Positions 11,320 to 21,785 of a stretch of 64,000 nt of DNA are shown here, piece by piece. Made by a program: the position numbers and the translations under genes. The DNA lies in NCBI GenBank assembly GCA_025617375.2, contig JAMYGW020000013.1:744001-808000 (forward strand), read 5' to 3'. Below the pieces are notes generated by a model. That model did not search any database. It saw only the letters and a program-made list of their open reading frames with translations, and was not told where the DNA came from. The first letter of the stretch is position 1; every line of letters starts with the position of its first letter. This DNA comes from Acarospora socialis (taxonomy: Eukaryota; Ascomycota; Lecanoromycetes; Acarosporales; Acarosporaceae).

Positions 11320-12885
11320 TTAGGTCATGCACGCCGGAGTCGAGAAGCCAACCGTCCATCTCAAACTCCCCATGATGACCACCAAAAACGCCAAGCTAAC
11401 ACCAACGCTTGCCAACCCGTAGATATAGGCATGTCGCTTCCTCAACGTCTTCAGCTCGACAACCCATGTACTGACGGTCGTCAGACACCCGCAGAACCCG
11501 TCCATGACCCCCTGTAAGACCTGACATCCCACCTGACCGCCACCGACCATCAAACGAGCAGCAGTCCCCAACGGTGCATGCTGCAGATCGTAGCACATGC
11601 CCAGAATAATAGTGCCGAACACATTTACTGCAAAGGTACCTAGCGGAAATGAAACGATGCGGCCGTTCAAATGCGTCGACGCGTAGAATCGTAACAGACA
11701 TCCCAATGGCGCAAACACAAGCGCAAAGATCGCTTCTCCGCGCCACGTTTCCTGCCTCCATGTAGACCGCCCACTGGGTCCACCGGGACGATCTGGCGGC
11801 CAGACGGCCATGAAGATGGCGCCTAGCCAAGCGCCCCAGCCGAGGATGACGACGGCGCGGTCAAGGAGCCTCCGGCCCGGTCTGACTTTCAAAACGTGTG
11901 TGATGCCTTCCAGAGCGATGGCGAGGTGTGCCCCGAACTGTAGAGCGCCGAGACTGAGGCACACCGTGACAATGATGATGGCAATGACGGCCATAAAACT
12001 GTATCCGCCGTTGCGGGGGGGAGTGGTGCTGGGGTTGTTCAGGCTAGCAGATGAATGTGGCACGGGCACTGGCAGGTTGTTCGACAGCGCAAGGAAGACA
12101 TCGCGTATGAACGAGGAGAACGAAGTGAGCGAGCCGCAGAAGCCCGTCGCCAAGCCGATATAAAGCGGGATTGACTTCTTCAGAGCGCTGTGTCGCTTCT
12201 TCGCGGCCGCCGTGTCGGCTTCAGACAACTCCTTTCTTTTGTTTCCATTGTCCTCCTCGTCTGACCTCTTGGCCGTCTTCTCTTGACCGTGGCCATCATT
12301 CGCTGGACCCCATCCTTCACTGAAGAGGTTTCGCTCTTCGCTCAGATAGCCCATGAACAAGCTCCCGGCGAAGTTGGCCCATACGACGCCTTCCTGCACC
12401 GGGTTACCAGGGTAGATTGTCAGTGCTTGCAGGCCCAGCCGTGCTAATGTACCGAGGATGGAAAAGAAGACCAGGTGAGATATGGTATACAGCTGTGTCG
12501 CCGTCTTTGACACATCGTCTTGCCGCGCCGAAGGAGTCTCCTTACTCTTTTGATCTGACGACTGGCTCGAAGCCGGAGGAGAGCCAGTTTGCCCCTGGCC
12601 TCGAGCTTTGGATGTTGGACTGCCACGTTGAACAGGTGGTGGTGCCGCTAGCTCTGTAAGATTCTCGTCCTCCTCTTCGTCGTCCGAATGCCCGCGCCGC
12701 TGACTTTGTCTCCGCTCGAGATCATCATGCCCGCGTCCTTGTCCCGTGTACGATGGCGGATGGCGTGTATCTTCCAGTGACTCATGGCGGTATGAGCGTT
12801 GTTCGTCGGGGTTTTCGTCAGGAGCTGGACCGGCTACTTCATCGAGATTTGCATAGTCACTCGGAATGTTATAGCCGTGTTCCAT
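11320..12885 (-). CDS. FEX1: Fluoride exporter FEX (two CrcB domains)
   Basis: Eukaryotic Fluc-type channel that expels fluoride across the plasma membrane. The 521-residue intronless protein has a disordered acidic N-terminal region of about 125 residues, then two CrcB modules. Module 1 contains GTLARLGLQAL, WANFAGSLFMGYL and the signature GFCGSLTSFSSF. Module 2 contains PLGCLLRFYASTHLN, GTFAVNVFGTIILG and GFCGCLTTVSTW. The G-F-C-G-x-L-T-(T/S) signature, the Asn in each NxxG helix and the paired aromatic residues are the pore elements known for FEX. The modules are separated by a linking helix (YSFMAVIAIIIVTVCLSLGAL), as expected for a single-chain antiparallel pair. An insert of about 45 charged residues (near NDGHGQEKTAKRSDEEDNG) lies between helices 2 and 3 of module 1. 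The start gives MEHGYNIPSDYANLDE. Convergent with the 92-residue gene. Confidence 0.93.
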   Translation of the reverse strand: MEHGYNIPSDYANLDEVAGPAPDENPDEQRSYRHESLEDTRHPPSYTGQGRGHDDLERRQSQRRGHSDDEEEDENLTELAAPPPVQRGSPTSKARGQGQTGSPPASSQSSDQKSKETPSARQDDVSKTATQLYTISHLVFFSILGTLARLGLQALTIYPGNPVQEGVVWANFAGSLFMGYLSEERNLFSEGWGPANDGHGQEKTAKRSDEEDNGNKRKELSEADTAAAKKRHSALKKSIPLYIGLATGFCGSLTSFSSFIRDVFLALSNNLPVPVPHSSASLNNPSTTPPRNGGYSFMAVIAIIIVTVCLSLGALQFGAHLAIALEGITHVLKVRPGRRLLDRAVVILGWGAWLGAIFMAVWPPDRPGGPSGRSTWRQETWRGEAIFALVFAPLGCLLRFYASTHLNGRIVSFPLGTFAVNVFGTIILGMCYDLQHAPLGTAARLMVGGGQVGCQVLQGVMDGFCGCLTTVSTWVVELKTLRKRHAYIYGLASVGVSLAFLVVIMGSLRWTVGFSTPACMT

Positions 12886-13437
12886 TGGAAGTCACGATAT
12901 ATATATAGGACCATTTCATTCAATGATGTGAGACTGCCTTCTAAGAATCATTCTTGTTCCATTAAAACGCACAACTGATGTCATGATGTGATCCGGCGAG
13001 AAAAGAGCGTGTCGTGAAGTTTGATTCAGTCTGCGGAGTTACGGGCGACTGACTCTGACTTGACGACAATCGGACAGAGTTGGGCCGAGCTTTACCGATA
13101 CAACATTTCTTTCTTCCTCGAACCCCATTGTAGTAACGATGTGATCCTCGTGTGCAAGCTGATCATCATGGAATGAAATGGATGTAGCTTCATTGCGTGT
13201 TACAATAAGGCTGGGTTATTCTAGTTTGAGAGATTTGCGCTCGAGGACTTGAGAGTATTGAGGTGAAGGGATGACCGTAGTCACACAGTATCTGAGTCTC
13301 ATCTATTGATATACAGATCATATCTGCAGTCTTCTATTGGGTGTATTTACACGTGTTTAGGGTACGACTAAAATGAATATGCCCGATAACTTCAATATGT
13401 TGAGCTTGGAAAACCCACATTCGAGTTCCAGGAATAC
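12886..13437. other. Intergenic, no gene seen
   Basis: Upstream region of FEX (minus strand) and 3' flank of the PTH11-like receptor. Near 12900 there is an AT run (ATATATATAGGACC) about 15 bp upstream of the FEX start. No coding frame. Confidence 0.4.
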
Positions 13438-14950
13438 TCACCAACCCTTTGATGAGTTGACGGACCAATCGGTGACAACGGTTATCCCCTTGCCAGCAGT
13501 AGAATCATCTCTGCCTGTGCCTCGACCATTCCTGCTACTATCCTTCGAATCCACTGGCTGAATCTCGGTCACCGTGCCAGGAGGCAAGACGATCCTCTCG
13601 TCGCTCCCCCACGTGGTGTCGTTAGGCATGCTCAGCGGGTGCTTATGCTTTCTGCCCTTCTGGACCTCTCCCGTCCGACGAGAGCCGAGCGGATAGCTCT
13701 TGTCGTCGCTCGACTTTCCTAAAATGGTACTCCGAAGCCAGGTGTTTCGCGTTGCGCGTTGGAACAGCGAGTACAGCATCGGGAGGTTGCCAACGGTGAC
13801 CGCAATGAATGATTCACGACAAGACCATTCGCCCGCTTTCATGGGTCCGTCGGCGCCAGCCTGTTCTAAGGTCAGCCTGATGTCGGTAGAGACGAGGAGG
13901 GTAGATGTGAAGATGCAGTTATATAACGTGTTTCACTGGCAAGAGTATCGACAGAACGAGGATGTGGCTTACCGTAAGGATAAGAATGCAACGAAGCATT
14001 CCGGCCACAATGACGAAGAAGCCACCGCTAAACATGACAAGGAGGATATATTTTTTCTTGGGCGTAAGACGGGCTTTCCATATCAACTTCAACGCAATGT
14101 CAACTCAACTGTTCTCTTGGTCTTTCCTTAAGTATCCAGATGACTGACCGGTAGTGGAACTGACATGAGATAGATATCGGTGGAAATATTCAATGTTATC
14201 AGAACGGCCACTTGGAGTTTCGACACCGCAGGTTGACAAAGATCTGAGGTCAAAGTCAGCACTTGAACTGTGCTACAGACACCAATATCAAAGTGGTGAA
14301 TGACATACTTCCTGGATCTGGATTGATCTGCCAATGCTTGGAGATAGGGGTACATCCGAACAGGATAGACAGGAAGGTTGCAAGGAACGTCACAACAAGG
14401 AGCACGGCACCAATTCTGATGCGGATCGTCATGTTGTTGACGCCATCCCTGTTTACAAACGTCGTGAGCTAGCCAGCAAACAAATGGCTGAGGAGGACCA
14501 AGGAGGATGAGGGTTCGAAGTCCTTACGTTAACCGTGAGTAGAATATGATCATGCACGCCTTTAGGGTCCAGAGAAGCACGGTATAGACAAGCCAACCCA
14601 TCAGTTGAGTTTTCGAACCGTTGACTCTCAGCATCCATTCCTCGGAGGCCGGGTCAAGAGCCGCTCGTTGTTCTGGGGTCATGCTGTTGTTCGCCAGTCC
14701 GTGCCAATATGCGCCCACACAATATGCGGCCACCGTCTCGGCTGTATATAATAACTGTTTGTCCTCGATTCAGTCCGGTATAGGTCGAGAAAGGAAAAAG
14801 AGTACCGACACCAGCGACCACCATCAGAAAATCATCCGCCGCCAGTTGGCGAAACCCAACGGACGACCATCGGCTGTAAATGCGCAACGCAATGAAGATC
14901 AAAGATATAGCCAGCAAACTGAAAGCCTCCGCGATGAAGTTCTCCGCCAT
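13438..14950 (-). CDS. Integral membrane protein, fungal rhodopsin / PTH11-like
   Basis: Seven-helix protein of the fungal rhodopsin-domain family to which PTH11-like receptors belong; plausible roles are surface or nutrient sensing, but function in this clade is mostly unknown. Six exons join in phase: 14950-14806, 14741-14528, 14448-14309, 14243-14149, 14086-13973 and 13860-13438 (376 residues). Family landmarks in order: FIALRIYSRW and DDFLMVVAG (helices 1-2), ETVAAYCVGAYWHGL, MGWLVYTVLLWTLKACMIIF (helix 3), LFGCTPISKHWQINPDPG, LCQPAVSKLQVAVLITLNI, TDIYLMSVPLPL, YILLVMFSGGFFVIVAGMLR and ESFIAVTVGNLPMLYSLF. The last 90 residues are a Ser/Lys-rich cytoplasmic tail. There is no CFEM domain. 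The start CACCATGGCG has good context. The border between exons 1 and 2 is the least certain: two donors of equal phase are possible. Confidence 0.85.
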
Positions 14951-16515
14951 GGTGCTTTACGACTCGGAAGGGAAAGCAAAGCATGAGACAAGTCAATGAA
15001 TGCTGAGGATCAAAAGACTGAACAGAGGTTGTTTGAACGTGGGCTCCAAACAATATTTGCTGCAGGGTTCAGTGGCCCATTCCATCCTGTATCGTACAAA
15101 CCCATCTGCAAGGTACTAATCCAGAGGAGCGGATCAGCGGTTGAGATTCCACATGCTCACGGTTGACGTCCTTGGCCCCTGTAACAGCGGGACAGTATCT
15201 GCATAGAACTAGGAAAACAAGCCACTTAGAACAAGGTTGAACAGACTGATCTTGCATGAAAAGGTAAGAAACTTCAAATGGGGGTTACTAAAGTTTGTAA
15301 CTGGGAAAGCTACGTAACCCCCTGGAGGCAATGATGACAAGGAACGCTGCCCCTGGATCAGGCATTACTTGAAGCTAAAGAATGAGAAAGATAAGGAACA
15401 GTCGACGAGGTTCTGGTGTAAGGTCCACCAATGCAACCTCAATATTAGCGCTCCTATGCGTCTAGGTAGCCCGTCTTTCCCGTTTAAACTCCAGGCGGAC
15501 TATGATAGACACCTTCGAATCCTAAACGGACCCGCTGTCATGTACTTCAAATTTCCAATTGAGTTTGGAAGATTCTGATGGAGTCCTTGCCGGTAGTAGT
15601 ACGAGTTGCACCACAGCCAGACGTCGGAGCATACCTCGATTGGGTAAGATAGGAGTGGATGTACTCGTATGAGTGACGAACGACAAGCTTCACACTTCAT
15701 GCGTAAGCGTGTTGTTAGGTACCGTGCAAATACATGCCCCATCATGGAGCGCTTCTCCAGGCGACAGTACGCAGGGACCGTACTCGTACATACCCTTCGT
15801 TGGAGGAGTGTTCGGGCTCGTCTTGGAAGTAGTAGTGGCTGTATCGAGTACTGTCTAGTTATTTCCAGAGCACGGTTTATCTCCGTTTCGGCGCTTTGTC
15901 CGAGATGACGGGACCGGAAAGAATAATAGTTCAGGCGAATGGTCTTCTTACCTAGGTACAATAGAAAGCTTTGCGTGCCGTCCCCGGTTCTGGGGGTAGC
16001 TGTACTCTACTGTTCCATGGAGGGCCGCGATACTAGTACTTGAGCCTACGGATCGAACTTCCATCACAGTAAGGTAACGTCTAAGAGCGCGTTTGCCGGC
16101 AAGTGGGGACGCCTAGGGACGCCTAGGGACGCCTAGGGACGCCCCCCGATTGACCTTGTGAGTACTCGGCATGCATCGTGATCCTCTCCTTCGAGGATCG
16201 CACCTCGTCACAACTCACAACAGTCGATACTGCAGCCACTTCTCACTAATGCACACAATCCATGGCAATGGAGCCCATTATCGGTGTTCCTTATACGCCT
16301 TCTTCATGGAGTAAGGTGCTATCAATACTACCCAAGGTAACTGGAGGTGGTGTTGTCCCCAGACGCCAAGCGATGGCTGCACCCCTCCATTGCCGGCGCC
16401 AAGAGGCCGTCTCCTCGATAACATCTCAGTCGAACGAGCCGGACCTTTTCTTGATTCCTGCTACAAGAAGCAAAATTAAACACTTACTTGGTCAAGGCTA
16501 TCATCGTTTCCCATC
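14951..16515. other. Intergenic, 1.6 kb, no gene seen
   Basis: Upstream region of the receptor and of the aldehyde dehydrogenase. Short frames on both strands have no coding bias. It holds the decamer repeat at 16105-16143 and, just before 16516, an ordinary C/T-rich leader. Confidence 0.45.
16105..16143. repeat. Tandem decamer repeat (GGGACGCCTA), nearly four copies
   Basis: The unit GGGACGCCTA is repeated without mismatch, and the last copy is cut after GGGACGCC. It lies about 370 bp upstream of the aldehyde dehydrogenase start, in DNA without reading frames. Confidence 0.9.
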
Positions 16516-18145
16516 ATGTCTCCTGCTGCTGCTACCAACGGAACTGCCAATGGCGTCAACGGCCATGCTACCAAGCTAGACTTCAAGGTGGGATTCCAAT
16601 TGAGTAGACAAAGAAGCAACGGATCAAAGCTGACGTGCAGGGTAGACTTTCCATAATGTGATCAACAATGAATTGACCAGCACATCCAAAACCCGCCACA
16701 ATATCAATCCTGCCACCACCGAGCCCAACGCGGAAGTGCCTGTCTCGACGCAAGAAGATGTCGACAATGCTGTCTCCACCGCCCGCACGGCTTTCAAGGG
16801 CTGGTCTAAGGTTCCAATCGAGAAGCGTCGGGAAGCCCTCATCGCCTTTGCCGACGCCATTGCCAGCTACAAGGACGAGTTCGCCCGCCTTCTGACCATG
16901 GAACAGGGCAAGCCTCTGTCACAGTCGCAACAAGAGGTGGATCTGGCCGTGATGTGGCTGAAGGCAATTCCGAACATGGAACTCCCCGAAGAGATCCTCG
17001 AGGATACAGAGGACCGACAAATTATCCAGAGATACACTCCGTTGGGGGTTGCCTGTGGAATTGTGCCTTGGAACTACCCTGTCCTGTTGGCGTGCGGAAA
17101 GATCGCCCCTGCTCTCTATACCGGGAACCCTATCATCATCAAACCATCTCCATTTACTCCTTACTGCGACTTGAAGCTCGGAGAGCTGGGACGACATTTC
17201 TTTCCTCCGGGAGTTTTGCAGGTCCTTAGTGGTGGAGATGATCTCGGACCGATGCTCACAGCTCATCCCGGCATCGATAAAGTCAGCTTCACGGGATCAA
17301 GTGTGACCGGGAAGAAGGTCATGGAGAGTTGCAGCAAGACCCTGAAACGAGTAACGCTCGAGCTGGGCGGAAACGACGCCTGCATCATATGCGAGGACGT
17401 CGATATCGAGAAGGTGATCCCTAAAGTAAGACTGCCTTTCCGCCTTATCACAACGAGTCGGAAAATGACTGACGTGATCGCTTCTCAAATTCTGTAGATC
17501 ACTCTCCTCTCATTCCTCTGTTCAAGTCAAATATGCATGATGATCAAGCGCCTTTACGTCCACGAATCCATCTATGATAAGTTCCTCGCCGCCATGGTCG
17601 AGCACACGAAGACGCTCAAAGTCGGTCCCGGTTTCGAACCCGACGTCTTCTTCGGCCCCGTTCAAAACAGCATGCAGTACGAAAAGGTCAAGACGCTCTT
17701 CTCCGACATTGGCAAAGAAGGCTGGAAGCCCGCCATTGGCGGCAGCCTTCCGGACCCCAATTCCAACTCGAACACCAGCAAAGGCTACTTCATCACCCCC
17801 ACCATCATCGACAACCCGCCCGAGACCTCGCGCATCGTGACCGAAGAACCCTTTGGCCCGATTCTTCCAGCCCTGAAATGGAGCGACGAGGACGACGTCA
17901 TTGAACGGGCGAACAACACGAAGATGGGCTTGGGTGCGTCGGTGTGGAGTGCGGACTTTGAGCGAGCAGTCCGAATGGCGAAGCAACTGGAGGCAGGGAG
18001 TGTGTGGGTGAACTCGCATTTTGACGTCGCTCCGGGCGTGCCCTTTGGTGGCCACAAGTGGAGCGGGATGGGGACAGAGTGGGGCATCAACGGGCTGAAG
18101 GCGTACTGCAACTCGCAGTCTTTGTGGTTGAAGAAGTCGTTCTAG
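16516..18145 (+). CDS. NAD(P)+-dependent aldehyde dehydrogenase
   Basis: Oxidises aldehydes to carboxylic acids. Three exons, 16516-16587, 16646-17425 and 17498-18145, all join in phase 0 to 499 residues, the usual length. Family residues are present: the NAD-fold PWNYP motif near residue 166 (oxyanion Asn), LYTGNPIIIKPSPFTP, the GSSVTGKK nucleotide loop, the general base in LELGG near residue 263, the catalytic Cys in SSQICMMIKR near 297, EEPFGPILP, and PFGGHKWSG near the C terminus. In the Cys motif FxNxGQxC, the Asn and Gly are Cys and Ser here (FLCSSQIC). The protein lacks a clear targeting signal, so it is probably cytosolic. Substrate cannot be told. The 24-residue first exon is supported by phase, and in exon 2 the acceptor GGGTAG|ACTTTC avoids an in-frame TAG. 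No pathway partners nearby. Confidence 0.95.
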
Positions 18146-19380
18146 GCGAAAATGGAGAATGTGAATTCTTGTTGGATAGGCATTACGTTCATTTGAACTA
18201 TATAGATTCGTCGAACAACTTGATTTGCCACATGTCAGTTGATAGTGCCAGTCACTCACCCAAACCCCTTGAATACTCGTACTTCTTCAGGCACGACGCG
18301 CGCCCAACACGTCCCAACACTCACCTACATGCTCAAAACCTCCCACCGCCGACATCAACCCCGTCGTCACCGATGCTGCCCTCGCTCACCGCAGCGTCCC
18401 GATTTGGACGTTCCAACTCGCACGAGCCACCACTCCGGCCTCAACCGCGAGAGAGGCGAGCGCCAATCGTGCCCGATGGAACCAGAAATGATGTTTGGGG
18501 AAGAGCGCGGCTCTTTAGGGACGAATATGCTTCACGTGTCGAGGGAAATAGAGGTCGAGAATAGTGAAGGAAGGGTTTGGTCCTGCATATGTCCTCATAC
18601 AGCTTGTGCCCTTGCCTGCATCAAAGCTGGGTGACATATTAAAACAATTCTACAAGCTGGCTCGCTCGGTCCCAGTCTCTTCCAACACCAATATATATGA
18701 GACATGCCGGGGGTGTGACTGCCGCCTTCCGAGGTACAAGCTGAAAGCTGCGTAGATGGCAGTGCCTCTGATCCGCACTCGAGCAGTCAAGTATCTCGCA
18801 ATGACGCAGAACAGACATCTACAGGGACCTTGCTGGGACAAGGTGGATGGGTCTTCCGAAATCATATGTTCTTTTGGTCTCATGCGATCTGGGAAGCAAA
18901 AGCCGAGCATAGCGCTGCACAGCACAGGGAAGTAATTGACTGCTGTAACCAGCAGTCAGAGTAACATAAGCTAGGAGATCTTTCTACACGAGTGGACTCA
19001 CTTGCCCTGCCATGTTGCTGCGGGAGCATATGGCAGCCCCCGAATTGGTCGAACTACCTTACATTTCGTCGCTTGAAGCTCAAGCATCAAGGTGATACTA
19101 GTCCACCAACCAGGCGAATAGGCTGGGCGGGAGGTTGGCCCGATCGGAAATGCTATACAAGGTCCTCCCACAGCCAATGAGGCCGCCCATTTCCTGCCCG
19201 TGAATGCGTGATCTGCTCGAGTGCGACCCGTGTTTGCGACCTCCGATTGGCTCATCAAGCACTACCTTATAAACAAACCCCCACCACCCCCAAACCCACC
19301 CACGCCCGAGGCCCTTACCATCCTCAACCACGTCAAAAGCACAGCACAACCTCCAATCTCCCACTCGCTACCTCACCGTC
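18146..19380. other. Intergenic; a weak coding-like patch near 18330-18565
   Basis: Contains the 3' region of the dehydrogenase and the promoter of the decayed UPRT gene. Between about 18330 and 18500, one frame has C-ending codons (DINPVVTDAALAHRSVP), but it lacks a start and soon ends, and a neighbouring frame takes over. It may be an eroded gene fragment; I cannot assign it. A reverse CCAAT box (ATTGG) lies near 19245. Confidence 0.35.
19268..19274 (+). promoter_or_regulatory. TATA box of the decayed UPRT-like gene
   Basis: TATAAAC about 110 bp upstream of the ATG at 19381, preceded by a reverse CCAAT box near 19245. Promoter-like spacing is kept although the gene is broken. Confidence 0.5.
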
Positions 19381-20304
19381 ATGACATCACCCTCCCTCCC
19401 CTCAAACGTCTACGTCTCTCACCACCCCTGCCTCCGTGCCAAGCTCTCCCAACTCCGCTCCCAGCACGCCAATGCGCGCGAAACCAGTGCGCTGATCCAC
19501 GAGATCGCGCTGATCGTCGGATGTCAGGCTCTCGAGCGGTGATTGGTAACTATCTCTAGCGGTACGGTGAGAGTTTTATTCCGGGTCTGATACGGAGCTG
19601 TCTGTTGGCTATCATTTGAAGATCGGGGGAGATGGGTCCCGCTGACCTGGAGTGACTATCTGCCGGTATGATACGTTTATTTTTTTAGAATAAGTCGCCG
19701 CTAGACTACGAGTACGAGGCACAGACGATCTAGCCATCACGGATCGCGCTCGTGCCAATCCTGCGCTCGGGACGGGGGATGCTAGAGGGTACGCAAGCCC
19801 TCGTTTCCGCCTTTCTACTTCTAGCATCAAGCTGATAAACAAAAGCGCTCCAAACCCTCCCCCTCCCCCGTTCCTGTCCACCACCTCGGCCTCTACCGCG
19901 AACCCATGACCCTCCAGCCCGTCGAATACTACAATAACCTCCACTACCACTCCCCCGCTTCCACAAACGTCCCTTCTCACCCTCCCCAGTAATTCTCCTC
20001 AGCTTCCAACTCAGCAGCGCCTTCTCCCGCCATCCTCCTCGACCCCACCATCGCAACAGGCGGCACCAGCGTCGCCGTCATCCAGACGCTGAGAGAATGG
20101 GGCGTGGAGCGCGTCGTCGTCATTAGCGTGCTGGGCAGCGAGGCGGGCGTCAGACGGACCGCGGAGGAGTGGAGGGGTGGGGTCGAGATCTGGGTTGGTG
20201 GCGTGGATGCGGAGGTCGATGGCCGGGGCATGGTCGTGCCGGGCTTGGGGGGATGTGGGGGATCGGTTCTTTTTGACGAGGGGGAAATGAGGGTGTGGGT
20301 GTGA
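19381..20304 (+). pseudogene. Decayed uracil phosphoribosyltransferase-like gene
   Basis: Homology pieces of a fungal UPRT (salvage of uracil to UMP with PRPP) occur in order on one strand. The N terminus MTSPSLPSNVYVSHHPCLRA leads into HEIALIVGCQALE. Next come SPLDYEYEAQT near 19700, IALVPILRSGRGMLE near 19743, VHHLGLYREPMTLQPVEYYN near 19880, the PRPP-binding loop ILLDPTIATGGTS near 20034, and EWGVERVVVISVLGSEAGVR. At least one original intron can still be seen (GTACGC at 19789 to AAAAG at 19845). The frame is broken by a stop at 19538-19540 directly after the first piece, a stop near 19730, a shift of frame near 19860 and a TAA at 19990-19992; the C terminus also departs from the family after PGLG. 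At least four independent lesions argue for a pseudogene rather than one sequencing error. Confidence 0.8.
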
Positions 20305-21785
20305 TTCCGGGGAAGGGGGAATAGAGGGGAAGAGATTGGGGTCTGGAGGAGTGGAGACGGTGGGAAGGAGGGCGTTGTGGCTGATTGGGAATTTGGGATT
20401 CGTAAGGAGTTGGTAGAGGACGTCGTCAATTAGGCCGCACGACGAATACTATGATATATGAAATAACAACTCTCGTAGCGCTATAGATCTCCAAGAACAT
20501 GGTCGAGAAGCACGCCTTTCCATCCAGCACCGACAATATAAGTGACTCTACGGAGTAAATCCAACGCCAGCAAGCTCCAGCCCACCCCATGCGCCTGCCC
20601 AGCTCTACCGCAATCTCTTCTCAACCCAATGCAACCCCGAAGCATATACTATGGTATAAGACACCGTATCAGCGAGCGACTCAACCCTCCTTTCATCGCC
20701 GGGCTTCCACTACCACCTCTCCAGTCTCTAACTCGCCCAACAGAACCGGAAGAAGACAACCCGCAAAAGCAAAGCGAACGAAGGAAGACAATGAAGAAGC
20801 AGATGCCGATACTGTACTTCAACCTATAATGTTATACGGAATAGAGAGACTCAGACAGAAGAACTTTCCTCCCTTCTCGCGCGTCGCCCTACACTTCCTT
20901 CGCCTCCCTGTCCTACTTCCCACTATTTTCTCCTTCCCCCTCCCTCTCAGCGCATCTCGACCGCCACAGAACGAGGCGAGACTGCGTATAGAACACCCCA
21001 GTTGAATTGAGGATCGACTTATTCAATACCCGAGTTCCTCTGTGGTAGAAGAAGAGGGAAGAAGGAAAGGGGAAAGGGAGCAGAGAAGGGTATCCGCTTA
21101 GCACACGTAGGTATGAGATGAGATTAGACGAGGTGGGTTGAAATGAGATGGGACAGGAGTTGAGGTTTGGGATGGGTCAGTGTTGTGCGGGTATTGTGGG
21201 TGGTTGGGCAGTGACGATGGTTTCGGGGAGGAAGGAGGCCTGGGGTGGGGAACGGAGGGGCAGGGGGAGGCTTGTGTGGGGTTATACGGTGCGTAAGAGG
21301 AGAACCACCGGCGGCGAAGCATGAGCGGCGGGAGATGCTCATGCTGGACGAAACCATCGCTTCTCATGATATATTACTTAGGAAGTCCGGTAAGACTCAA
21401 AATCACGAGCTATTTTCTGACAGTGAGATGCAGTGAACTGATTCCAGCCTTGTAAGATTGGTTTAATGAGTGTGTTGGGCGCCAAATAACAACAATCAAG
21501 GAAAGATAAGAAATAACAGTGGTAGAGACTGTGAGACATGAAGCGAAATGAGCGGCTGTAGCAAAGACAAAAGAAATAAAAGCAAAGTAACGTTTTTCCA
21601 CTTCTCCAATCCCTTCTCAGCGACTCCCAACACTCTTTTCCAGTCCTTCCGCACACAGCACCCGGACCCCGCTGCCTCGTCTGAAGTCAGCAACACCGGC
21701 GCTCTCTTTCCCCGAATCCTGAAGTTGAGGTGGCACCGTTGGAACTGTCGTCACCATTGAGAAACCAGACCTCTTTGCGAACCTA
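20305..21785. other. Intergenic, 1.5 kb, no gene seen
   Basis: From 20860 to 20945 the plus strand is strongly C/T-rich; from 21045 to 21085 it is strongly A/G-rich, so the two could pair in part. Frames over this stretch are low complexity and I do not call genes. The last 100 bases are the 3' flank of the C2H2 gene. Confidence 0.4.

Noticed and set aside
18235-18565. Possible small gene after the aldehyde dehydrogenase
   Set aside because: Coding-like codons change frame within about 200 bp and no start or splice plan holds; noted only as a possible relic.
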